A stretch of DNA of 64,000 nt from Verrucomicrobiota bacterium (GTDB taxonomy: Bacteria > Verrucomicrobiota > Verrucomicrobiia > Opitutales > Opitutaceae): positions 62,001 to 126,000 of the forward strand of contig JAUWBD010000001.1 in NCBI GenBank assembly GCA_030605125.1. Reading direction: 5' to 3'. Below, one piece after another: positions 1 to 7,919 of this stretch. The notes beneath the pieces are model-generated. The model was not told the origin of the DNA, did not search any database, and worked only from the letters and a program-made list of their open reading frames with translations. Every line of letters starts with the position of its first letter. The stretch's first letter is position 1. The position numbers and the translations under genes were made by a program.

Positions 1-256
1 CCTTGGCCCGGCTTTGGTCGAGCACCGCGGTCTGGCGCGCGGAGATGCCGAGGCCGATCCGCGGCGGGGGAGCGCCGGGCGCGATCTCCGCGACCTCCAC
101 CCGCACGGTCAGCGTGGAGCCGTCGTGGTCCACCGCGTAGGCCACCCGCGGCGTCGCGCCGTCGGAGAGGATCGTGAACGCCGGATCGGCGAGGAGAGCG
201 GCGGAGCACGACAAGAGCCCGATCAGGGCGCGAAAAAACGGGGGCGAGCGAAACAT
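1..256 (-). CDS. Secreted protein, 5' part only (runs off left edge)
   Basis: Not in the supplied ORF track because it is open at the window edge; I read it from the minus strand. ATG lies at 254-256 and about 85 codons continue to base 1 without a stop. The N-terminus (MFRSPPFFRALIGLLSCSAA) is a short basic stretch followed by a hydrophobic core, so it is a Sec signal peptide, possibly with a weak lipobox (LLSC). What follows is beta-rich and has no motif I can assign. It lies 52 bp downstream of the GH13_18 gene on the same strand and is probably the third gene of that operon. Function unknown. The plus-strand ORF 14..292 is its shadow. Confidence 0.7.
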   Translation of the reverse strand, partial: MFRSPPFFRALIGLLSCSAALLADPAFTILSDGATPRVAYAVDHDGSTLTVRVEVAEIAPGAPPPRIGLGISARQTAVLDQSRAK

Positions 257-308
257 GGCGGCGAGGTCTCGGGGTTAACGGAAAGCGGGTAGCCGGGGCG
301 GGGTCGAT

Positions 309-2069
309 TCAAGGCGAGCGCACGAACCAGCACACCGCAAAGGGCGGCAGCGACACGTCGCCCAAGGCCGGACGCGAGTCGGCGATCGCGTCGCGCCACG
401 CGCCCTCGGGCAGGCGCACGGCGGCGGTGGCGGAGGCGACGTTGTGACAGGCGAGCACGGTCTGGCCGGTCGCGGCGTCGCGCCGCAGCACGGCGAACAC
501 GGACGGGCCGAGGTCGGGGATCTCCTGCGCGGCGTCCGGATGAAAGGCCGGCAAGGTCGCGCGCAGGTCCAGCAGGCGCTTGATCCGGGCGAGCACGCGG
601 GCGCGCAGGCCGCCAGGATCGGCCAGCTCGCGCTCGAGCGCGGCGACGTCGAAGGAGGAGCGGTTGATGCTCCGCGCCCGGCCGGTCGAGACGACGAGCG
701 CCTGGTCGTTGCGCGTGCCGAGCATCGCGGGCAGATAAAAGGCCGGCACGCCCATCAACGCCATCGGCACGGCCTGCGAGAGCACGAAGCGGTCGATCTG
801 CTCGTCGAGCGGACGCGCGGCGGCCGGGTCGTTGAGCGCGTCGAAGTAGGTCACGTTGAGCTCATAGAAGGAGACGGAGCCGTCGGCGTTTCGCTTGCCG
901 GTGATGTCGCCGCCGTGGCGCCTCGCGAGGTCGCAGAGTTCCTGGCGCTGCACCTCGGTCAGGATGCCCTCGGTCGGACGCATGCCGATGCCGTCGTGCG
1001 TCGCCGTGATGTTGAGATAGGTCGCGCGCGGGCCGATGTAGTCGAGCGTGGCGGCCCAGCGGGTGAGCACGCTCGCGTCGCCCGAGTGGAGCGCCCAGAG
1101 CAGCAGCGGAGGCAGCGAGAAGTTGTAGATGATCTGGGCCTCGTCGCCGCGCTCGCCGAAGTAGCTGACGTTCTCCTTGTGCGGGACATTGGTCTCGGTG
1201 AGCAGCAGCAGATGCGGCGCGGCGAGGTCGAGGAGATCGCGCCAGAGCTTGATGATCTCGTGCGTCTGCGGGAGGTGCGCGCAGGAGGTGCCCAGCTCCT
1301 TCCAAAGGTAGGGGATCGCGTCGAGCCGCAGCATCGACGCGCCGCGGACGGCGTAGAAGAGCAACACGTCCGTCACCTCGACGAGCACGGCGGGATTGCG
1401 GAAGTTGAGGTCAACCTGGTCGGCCGAAAACGTCGTCCAGAGCCACTCGACGCCGCGCACGGTCTCGAAGGGATGCAGCAGCGGAAGATTCCGCGTGCGC
1501 AGCACCGAGGAGGTGTCGGTGCCCTCGGGGATAGCGACCGCGAAATCCGCGCGCGCCGGATCGCCGGAGCAATGTCCCTTCACATAGTCGCTGTGCTGCG
1601 AGACGTGGTTGACCACCGCGTCGAAGACCAGGCGGTAGTCGGCGGCGAGCGCCTCGACATCGTCCCAGTCGCCGAGGTCTTCGCGGACCTTGCGGTAGTC
1701 GATCACGGAAAACCCGTCGTCGCTTGAAAACGGAAAGTGCGGCAGCAGGTGCACCAGGCTCACGGAAGAGCCCAGATGTTTGCGCAAAAACGCACCCAGC
1801 GCGCGGAGCGGCATTTGGCCGGCCTCACGAATCGTGTCGCCATAGGTGATGAGCATGGCGTCCCGCTCCGACCACCCCTCGGCGCGCGCGGGCGGCATCT
1901 CCGCGCGCCGGGTCAGCGCGAGCGCGATCAACGCGTCGGCCAGCGGGCCGCCGGTCTCGCGACCATAAACAAGCGCCACCCGCGCCCGGACGGAGGCCAC
2001 GATCTCGGCCTCGGAGCGAAGATGCGGCGACGGGGTCGCGATGGTTTCGGTTGATTGAAGAACGTTCAT
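309..2069 (-). CDS. GH13_18 sugar phosphorylase (sucrose / glucosylglycerate phosphorylase-like)
   Basis: A 586-aa alpha-amylase-superfamily enzyme without signal peptide, so cytoplasmic. It would cleave an alpha-glucoside with phosphate to give glucose-1-phosphate. Conserved blocks are visible: DAVVNH (about 150-155), the nucleophile Asp in MLRLDAI (about 250), the general acid/base Glu in TETNVPH (about 292) and THDGIG (about 358). The run around WKELGTSCAHLPQTH and TETNVPHKEN resembles the YcjM/glucosylglycerate phosphorylase branch more than classical sucrose phosphorylase, but the aglycone cannot be fixed from sequence. I use the ATG at 2069 (MNVLQSTE) rather than the ORF-track start at 2147, which would overlap the upstream gene. 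It follows the SGNH gene by 19 bp, so they are probably cotranscribed. Confidence 0.85.
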   Translation of the reverse strand: MNVLQSTETIATPSPHLRSEAEIVASVRARVALVYGRETGGPLADALIALALTRRAEMPPARAEGWSERDAMLITYGDTIREAGQMPLRALGAFLRKHLGSSVSLVHLLPHFPFSSDDGFSVIDYRKVREDLGDWDDVEALAADYRLVFDAVVNHVSQHSDYVKGHCSGDPARADFAVAIPEGTDTSSVLRTRNLPLLHPFETVRGVEWLWTTFSADQVDLNFRNPAVLVEVTDVLLFYAVRGASMLRLDAIPYLWKELGTSCAHLPQTHEIIKLWRDLLDLAAPHLLLLTETNVPHKENVSYFGERGDEAQIIYNFSLPPLLLWALHSGDASVLTRWAATLDYIGPRATYLNITATHDGIGMRPTEGILTEVQRQELCDLARRHGGDITGKRNADGSVSFYELNVTYFDALNDPAAARPLDEQIDRFVLSQAVPMALMGVPAFYLPAMLGTRNDQALVVSTGRARSINRSSFDVAALERELADPGGLRARVLARIKRLLDLRATLPAFHPDAAQEIPDLGPSVFAVLRRDAATGQTVLACHNVASATAAVRLPEGAWRDAIADSRPALGDVSLPPFAVCWFVRSP

Positions 2070-2088
2070 GAAAAAAATCGCTTCGTGC

Positions 2089-4065
2089 CTACTCGACGCG
2101 CACGCGCCACGGGAGCGGCCCCTCGGGATCACGGCGCACCACGCCAAACCAGCGGGTGTTCCAAGGGTGGCCGTTCTCGGCCCACATCAAACGGGTTACC
2201 CGGTCGTCCGCGTGGCGATGCGCCCAGACGATCGACGCGCCGAGATCGCCCCCGGCCGGCCACGCGTCCGCGCCCATCAGGGCGTAGGGCACGAACAGTT
2301 CTCCTTCGAACTCGCCCGGGCCGATCCGCCGCCAACGGCCCGTCAGACCCGGCACGCCGGACGGCGAGGAATCGCCCGCCCGCAGCGCGAGCAGGCCGTC
2401 GTCCCGCAGGCGTCCGTCGATCCAGAAATACGGCCCGACCGTGCCCAGTTCATCCGAGGGGCGCGGGTCGAAATAGAGCGTGAACGTATCCCGCTCGATC
2501 TCTCCGGTCGCGCGAAAGGCGACCCCCACCCCGTCGCGTCCGGCCCGGAAGGCCCAGTGAAGATAACACTCCCGCCGCTCCGCGCGGTGGTCGGCCGGTC
2601 CGCGCGTCCACCGCGCCTGCACGGGCTCGCCAACCGGCACCCAACGCGCCCCGACCCATTCCGCGAGATCGCCGTCGGCCTCGATATCGCCCGAGGCGGC
2701 GGCGGCAAAGCGCACGTAGGCCAGCTCGGCACCGAGTCCGAGCGAGCCCTCGCCGCTCGCGATGGTCTCGGATATTGGCACGCGGCCAAGCTCGGAATCC
2801 TCGGGCCACGCGACCGTGGTCTCGCGCACGCCTCCGCCGGTCTCGAAGCGCGCGACGGCGCGCGGCGCGGCGACTACCACCCGCTCGCGCAGCCAACGCG
2901 CGTCGGGCCGAAGCGGAGCCGCGAACGCGAAAGCCCGTGAGCCATCGCCGTGATAGTCCACCGCCTGCAGGTGGAGAAATAGACCAGGACGGGCCGTCTC
3001 CGGCCACACGAAGACCAGCTCGCCCGTTTCCCCTATGTCGAGGGCGTAGCCCAGCCGTTCATGTCTTTCGTCCTGGGTAAATGGATACAGCGCCAGGCTG
3101 CCCGCGCGGGCCCGGCCGGAGGCGTTTTTCAAACGAAGCCGCGAAACCAGCCGTCCGTCCGCGCCGCCCTCGGTCATGGCGGTGACTTGCAAAGCGGGCG
3201 CCGGCGCGCGACCGCCGATGGTATCGAAGACCGCCCGCGCGATGCGCGCGTGCCCGGCCGCGTTGGGATGGATCGTATCGCCTCGCCCGCCGGTCTCGAC
3301 CAGCGTCGTGAACGGCTTCGAATAATGCGCGGGGAAAAGCGGCCACATCGCGCGGGCCGCCGCCTGCAAGTCGGCGCCGCCCTCGCCCCAGATCGCGTCG
3401 AAGGTCGGCGCGACCGGCGCGTCGAGTTCGCGGCCCAGCTCACGCAGCGCGGCCGCGAAGACGACCGTGCGGAAGATCGACGCCTCCGGCGGCGGCGGAG
3501 CTTTGTCGGTCGGCAGGGGCGTGATGTTGATGTGCGGCGTGGGCTCGAGCAGGACGACGTCCGCGCCCTGCGCCCGCAGTCGCTCCACCAGCCAGCGCGT
3601 CTGTTCCAGGTAGGCGGCTAGCGGCGAACCCGCCGCCTGATCGTTGAGCCCAAACAGGATCAAGGCCAGATCGGCCCCGGCCGGCGCGATGTCCCGCTCC
3701 CAACGGCGCACGGCGGCGTCCACGCTTCGTCCGGCAAAGGCGGCGCGCTCGACGCGGATCGACGCGGTGACCGTCGCTCGTGTGAGCAGACCCGCGAGAA
3801 TCTCCGGATACGGCCCGGTCGCGGTCACCGAATCGCCAATGGCAAGCAGGGTGAAGGGCTCTCCTCGCAGCAACTTCTCCCCGCCTCGCGGGAGGGCGCG
3901 GCGAAGGGCGACGAGGTCGATGCTTGCCTCCTCCGCCGTGAGCGTGAGCCGGTCCTCGACCGCCTCCATCCGCCCCGGCTCGCTCCAATTGATCGCGCCG
4001 AGCACGGGCCGGAGAATAGTCGGCCCGGCCACGAACAAAAAAAACAGAAGCACGCTGCGCATCAT
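2089..4065 (-). CDS. Secreted SGNH/GDSL hydrolase with C-terminal beta-sandwich domain
   Basis: About 658 aa from the start MMRSVLLFFLFVAG, which gives a clean signal peptide; the ORF-track start at 4398 adds a basic, non-secretory leader. The SGNH hydrolase domain spans roughly 65-290: block I AIGDSV (Ser about 79), block III FGLND (about 138-142), and the catalytic Asp-His pair in GDTIHPN (about 263 and 266). The second half (about 300-658) is beta-rich; its end, with DGDLAEWVGARWVPVG and a closing FGVVRR, looks like a CBM9/DOMON-type carbohydrate-binding domain. A periplasmic or extracellular deacetylase/esterase acting on glycans is likely. It heads the minus-strand operon with GH13_18 and faces the repeat-protein gene at 4362. 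Confidence 0.8.
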   Translation of the reverse strand: MMRSVLLFFLFVAGPTILRPVLGAINWSEPGRMEAVEDRLTLTAEEASIDLVALRRALPRGGEKLLRGEPFTLLAIGDSVTATGPYPEILAGLLTRATVTASIRVERAAFAGRSVDAAVRRWERDIAPAGADLALILFGLNDQAAGSPLAAYLEQTRWLVERLRAQGADVVLLEPTPHINITPLPTDKAPPPPEASIFRTVVFAAALRELGRELDAPVAPTFDAIWGEGGADLQAAARAMWPLFPAHYSKPFTTLVETGGRGDTIHPNAAGHARIARAVFDTIGGRAPAPALQVTAMTEGGADGRLVSRLRLKNASGRARAGSLALYPFTQDERHERLGYALDIGETGELVFVWPETARPGLFLHLQAVDYHGDGSRAFAFAAPLRPDARWLRERVVVAAPRAVARFETGGGVRETTVAWPEDSELGRVPISETIASGEGSLGLGAELAYVRFAAAASGDIEADGDLAEWVGARWVPVGEPVQARWTRGPADHRAERRECYLHWAFRAGRDGVGVAFRATGEIERDTFTLYFDPRPSDELGTVGPYFWIDGRLRDDGLLALRAGDSSPSGVPGLTGRWRRIGPGEFEGELFVPYALMGADAWPAGGDLGASIVWAHRHADDRVTRLMWAENGHPWNTRWFGVVRRDPEGPLPWRVRVE

Positions 4066-4361
4066 AAGGGGAAATCCAAGCGGTGAACCGCCTCGGGGTG
4101 CCTGTAGAGTCCCCAGCGTGCTCGTCCGGACAAGACGAGGCTCCGTGTATGGATTGTGTCTGCGCGCGCCGCCCGCCGCGCCGGAACTACCATGCCGCTC
4201 CGCCGACTTCGTTGACCCGCCACCCCGTGACTCTGCGGACAGGGCAAGCAACGGGCACGCCCGCGCTGTATCTATTCTGTGCCGCTCCTCAAGGCGCGCC
4301 CGCTCCCGCATAGGGTGAATCCACCGAAGTTTCCGCCGCAGCTCCCCCCGCCTACCCCGAC
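4066..4361. promoter_or_regulatory. Divergent intergenic region
   Basis: 296 bp between the minus-strand SGNH operon and the plus-strand repeat-protein gene; promoters for both must lie here. I see a small hairpin (CTCGTC...GACGAG, 4121-4139) but no convincing -35/-10 pair, no operator shared with other sites in the window and no Shine-Dalgarno before either start. Confidence 0.4.
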
Positions 4362-5843
4362 ATGACTGCCCTTTCGTCCACCCGACCCCGCCCTTCACGA
4401 GTCTCCTCCGCCGCGCTCACCGCGGTCGTCGCGCTGCTCGCCGCAGGGTCCCTGACGAGCCACGCGCAGGCCGCGGAAGTGCGTATGTCCGCCTCCGCCA
4501 CCGGCGCCGCCACCTGGCGCGCGGCGGGCAACTGGAGCACGCGCACCGTGCCCACGATCCACGACGACCTCATCTTCGATTACTCCAACTCCACGACGGT
4601 CGTCTCCATGGCGCTTCATACCGCGCCAAACGATACCTTCGTCGCCCGCAGCCTCACCTTCGGCTCGGCCTCGGGCCCGGCGCTCGAGGCGTTTTCGCTG
4701 CTCAACGGCAACAGCGGCCAAACCCCGCGAACCCTCACGCTGGCCACCGGCGCGATCACCGTCGCCACTCAGGTCAAAGGCCCCCAATCGATCTTGTCGA
4801 ACCATGGCGTGATGACCTTGGTCGCCGCCGACGCCTCGTTTGAGATAAACAACCTCTCCGCTCAACCGCTCGGCATCCAGGCCAACCTGTCCGACGAAGC
4901 GGCCGGCACCTCCCTCACCCTCGGCGGCACCGGATTGATCAGCCTCGACCGCCCCAACACCTTCGCCGGCACCACCACGCTCCTCTCCGGCGCGCACGTT
5001 CGCCTCGGCCATCCCGCCGCGCTCGGCGCGAGCGCTTCCGTCGCCATCGCCCCGGGGGCCGCGCTCGATCTGGCCAACACCAGCGATACGGCCATCGCCG
5101 GCCTGAACGACCACAACGGCGGCGGCGGCGTCGTCACCCGCTCGGCCGCCAGCGCCGCCCGCACGCTCGTGCTCAACGGCCCCGGCACCTACTCCTTCGG
5201 CGGCGTCCTTCAAACCCACGGCACCGCCCACAACCGCAACTTTCAGCTGCGGATCGAGGGCGGCGGCACCCATCGTTTTTCCGGCGCCAGCACCCACGGC
5301 GGCACCACCACCGTGCTCGACGGCACCCTCGTCGTCGCCAACACCATCGGGTCCGCCACCGGCTCCGGTGCCGTGAATCTCGGGCCGAAGGGCAGGCTCG
5401 CCGGCAACGGCGTCATCACCGGCACCGTCAACACCGATCCGGGCGGCGGCACCGCCCGCGTCACCCCAGGCGAAAACGGCCCCGGCGTCCTCACCTTGGG
5501 CGGGCTGAATTTCGGCGACAGCGGCCAGGGGGCCCTCTTCACCTTCGCCCTCGGCACCGAGTCCAGCCGCATTCACGTGACCGGCAACATCCGCGGCACG
5601 CCGACCGACGGCTCGCTCGTGCTCGACTTCACCGAAGCCGGCGTCATCGCCCCCGGTCGGCCCTACACGCTCGTCACTTGGGAAGGGACCGCCCTCAACC
5701 TGAGCCCGGGCAAGTTCGTGCTCGGCGACGACAGCACCGCCGCCGGCTATGTATTGGATCGCAACTACGGCCGTGGCGGCTGGCGCCTCGACCAATCCGG
5801 CAAGGCGCTGAGCGTGCGCTTCTCCGCCACCCCCACCCGCTGA
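4362..5843 (+). CDS. Autotransporter-associated beta-strand repeat protein without PEP-CTERM
   Basis: 493 aa with a long signal peptide (about 1-37, hydrophobic core AALTAVVALLAAG, cut near SHAQAA). The segment WRAAGNWSTRTVPTIHDDLI is the typical N-terminal cap of this family. The middle holds Gly/Thr/Asn-rich beta-helix repeats such as NTFAGTTTLLSGA and GGTTTVLDGTLVVAN. Members are surface or extracellular proteins. Unlike the next gene it ends ...LSVRFSATPTR with no PEP-CTERM motif or terminal membrane helix, so anchoring is unclear. The gap to the next gene is 110 bp with no hairpin, so they probably share a transcript. Confidence 0.8.
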   Translation: MTALSSTRPRPSRVSSAALTAVVALLAAGSLTSHAQAAEVRMSASATGAATWRAAGNWSTRTVPTIHDDLIFDYSNSTTVVSMALHTAPNDTFVARSLTFGSASGPALEAFSLLNGNSGQTPRTLTLATGAITVATQVKGPQSILSNHGVMTLVAADASFEINNLSAQPLGIQANLSDEAAGTSLTLGGTGLISLDRPNTFAGTTTLLSGAHVRLGHPAALGASASVAIAPGAALDLANTSDTAIAGLNDHNGGGGVVTRSAASAARTLVLNGPGTYSFGGVLQTHGTAHNRNFQLRIEGGGTHRFSGASTHGGTTTVLDGTLVVANTIGSATGSGAVNLGPKGRLAGNGVITGTVNTDPGGGTARVTPGENGPGVLTLGGLNFGDSGQGALFTFALGTESSRIHVTGNIRGTPTDGSLVLDFTEAGVIAPGRPYTLVTWEGTALNLSPGKFVLGDDSTAAGYVLDRNYGRGGWRLDQSGKALSVRFSATPTR

Positions 5844-5953
5844 GCGCTCGCCCTCCCCCTTTTCCCGCTTTCTTCGCGAATCCTCGCCCCACTTCCCGGC
5901 CACCGGTCGGGCCCTCCCGGTCCAGCTCAACACCACCCAACACCCTACCCTCG

Positions 5954-7837
5954 ATGAAATCACGCAACCTCGGCGCCCTCGCATTGGTCGGCTGCACGCT
6001 CTCCTATGCGCAAACCACCTACGACATCAACGCCAACGGCACCTGGATAACGCCCGGCACCTGGAGCCCCGCCTCCGGTGCCGCCGGCCCGCTCGCCGCC
6101 GATCACATCAACATCACCGGCATCACCGCCAATCGCACGGTTTCCCTTCCCGGTGGCCAAACCAACGGCGATACCGCCGGCACCTACACGATCACCAGCC
6201 TAAGCTTTGACCATGACACCTACACCGCATCCTTCGTGGGCGAAAGCAACAGTGGGAACCCTACGCTGAATATCATCGGTGATCTGACGAAAGATGGCGC
6301 CGCCAGCCTCTTCTTCCAGAATCGCCCATCGGCCAATCTCGGCATTTCCGTCGGCGGAAACTTGCTGGTTTCCGAGGGGCTGTTGGACTTTGGCGTCACC
6401 GGCAACCATGGGTTGCGCGTCTTGACCGTCGCCGGCTCGACCACCGTCCGTTCCGGTGCGGAGATACGGCTTTCGGCTCTGGCCACGACCTCTTTCGGCA
6501 CCACTACGATAGACTCCGGCGGTGCGATTTCCGTTCGTGCCTCTGGCAATCGAACCTTTAATTTCAACGGTCTTTCCGGCGCGGGCGCTTTGAACGTGAC
6601 CAACAGCGACACGAGCAATGCGCGCACCCACACGGTGGACTTCACGCCCGCCGCCGGCTCCCACCAATTTTCCGGCGCTATCACCGGCTCGGCCGTCGGC
6701 ACCGGCGCGCTCACCCTCGCGATTTCCAAATCCGGCGCCGGACACCAGGCGCTCACCGGTGCGATCACCGGCCTGAACGGCCTCGTCACCGTCAACGCCG
6801 GCGTGCTCGAGTTCGGCGGCTCCAGCTCGCTCACCACCGGCAACACCCACCTCGCCGGCGGCATCCTCGGCCTCGGCAATAGCAACCTCAACCGCAACCT
6901 CGGCACCGGCGCCGGCCAGATCCGCCTCACCGCCGCCGGCTCCGGCTTCGCCGCCTACGGCGCAGACCGCACCGTCACGCTCGAGGGCAACGCCGCGCTC
7001 TCGTGGGGCCAGACGAACTTCACCCCGGGCTCCAACCTCGCCCTCGGCCACTCCACCGCCACCCACAAGGTCACCCTCACCAACGCCATCAACCTGAACA
7101 ACAACGCCCGCACCTTCACCGTCGGCGACGGCGCGGCCGCCGTGGACGCCGAGCTCTCCGGCGTCATCAGCGGCACCGGCGCCTCCGCCCTCGTCAAGGC
7201 CGGTGACGGCGCGCTCGCCCTCACCGCGGCCAACACCTACGTCAACGGCACCACCATCTCCGCCGGCACCCTGATCGCCGACAACGCCACGGGCTCCGCC
7301 ACCGGCACCGGCTCGGTCTCGCTCGCGGCCGGCGCCACCCTCGCCGGCGGCGGCACCGTCTCCGGCCTCGTCACCACCGGCGGCGCCACCAGCGTCATTC
7401 GCGCCGGCGGCATCACCGACTTCCTCACCCTCTCCGGCGGCCTCAACGCCTCCGCCGGCGCCACCTTCGACGCCTCTTTCGGCACCACCTCCACGCGGGT
7501 CGATGTCGGCGCCTTCACCGGCAGCGCCTCCTCCGGCGGGCTTATCCTCAACATCGTGCAGAGCGAGGGCGTGCAGACCGGCATCGCCTACACGCTGTTC
7601 ACCTTCAGCTCCGCGTCCGGGCTCGACTACTCCGACCTCGCGCTCTCCGCGCAGAGCATCGCCGCCGGCTTCACGCTCGACACGTCCTACGGCAACGGCG
7701 GCTGGATGATCGACGCCAACAGCGTCCGCGTGCAGTTCTCCTCCACCGTCATTCCCGAGCCGTCCTCCTTCGCCCTGCTCGCGGGCCTCGCCGGCGCCGG
7801 CATGGTGCTCACCCGCCGCTCCTCGCGCAGAAGCTAA
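5954..7837 (+). CDS. PEP-CTERM autotransporter-associated repeat protein
   Basis: 627 aa from ATG 5954 (MKSRNLGALALVGCTLSYAQ, a good signal peptide). The ORF-track start at 5678 reads back through the previous gene in another frame. The bulk is a Gly/Thr/Ala-rich parallel beta-helix with repeats such as LTAANTYVNGTTISAGTLIA. The last 30 residues are a textbook PEP-CTERM signal: VIPEPSSFALLAGL, a hydrophobic stretch, then a basic end (RRSSRRS). Such tails are recognised by exosortase during surface export; no exosortase is in this window. A strong terminator follows at 7881. Confidence 0.9.
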   Translation: MKSRNLGALALVGCTLSYAQTTYDINANGTWITPGTWSPASGAAGPLAADHINITGITANRTVSLPGGQTNGDTAGTYTITSLSFDHDTYTASFVGESNSGNPTLNIIGDLTKDGAASLFFQNRPSANLGISVGGNLLVSEGLLDFGVTGNHGLRVLTVAGSTTVRSGAEIRLSALATTSFGTTTIDSGGAISVRASGNRTFNFNGLSGAGALNVTNSDTSNARTHTVDFTPAAGSHQFSGAITGSAVGTGALTLAISKSGAGHQALTGAITGLNGLVTVNAGVLEFGGSSSLTTGNTHLAGGILGLGNSNLNRNLGTGAGQIRLTAAGSGFAAYGADRTVTLEGNAALSWGQTNFTPGSNLALGHSTATHKVTLTNAINLNNNARTFTVGDGAAAVDAELSGVISGTGASALVKAGDGALALTAANTYVNGTTISAGTLIADNATGSATGTGSVSLAAGATLAGGGTVSGLVTTGGATSVIRAGGITDFLTLSGGLNASAGATFDASFGTTSTRVDVGAFTGSASSGGLILNIVQSEGVQTGIAYTLFTFSSASGLDYSDLALSAQSIAAGFTLDTSYGNGGWMIDANSVRVQFSSTVIPEPSSFALLAGLAGAGMVLTRRSSRRS

Positions 7838-7880
7838 ACCGAAAAACCGTCGCGCGCCCCGCGCCCGTTCCACCTCCCTC

Positions 7881-7914
7881 GCTCCGCGACCTCGCGTCGC
7901 GGAGCCTTTCTTTT
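7881..7914 (+). terminator. Intrinsic terminator 5 bp before the next start codon
   Basis: Perfect 10-bp stem GCTCCGCGAC / GTCGCGGAGC around the loop CTCGC, followed by CTTTCTTTT. It closes the PEP-CTERM transcript. The next ATG is at 7920, so the U-tract and the leader of the next gene coincide. Confidence 0.8.
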
Positions 7915-7919
7915 CCTCC

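Noticed and set aside
14-292. 92-aa plus-strand ORF at the left edge
   Set aside because: Arg-rich shadow; the minus strand carries a signal-peptide-bearing frame open to the edge.
5300-7400. DNA-level tandem repeats or CRISPR
   Set aside because: The repetitive look comes from Gly/Thr codons of beta-helix repeats in coding frame; no regular spacers. No CRISPR array was seen anywhere.
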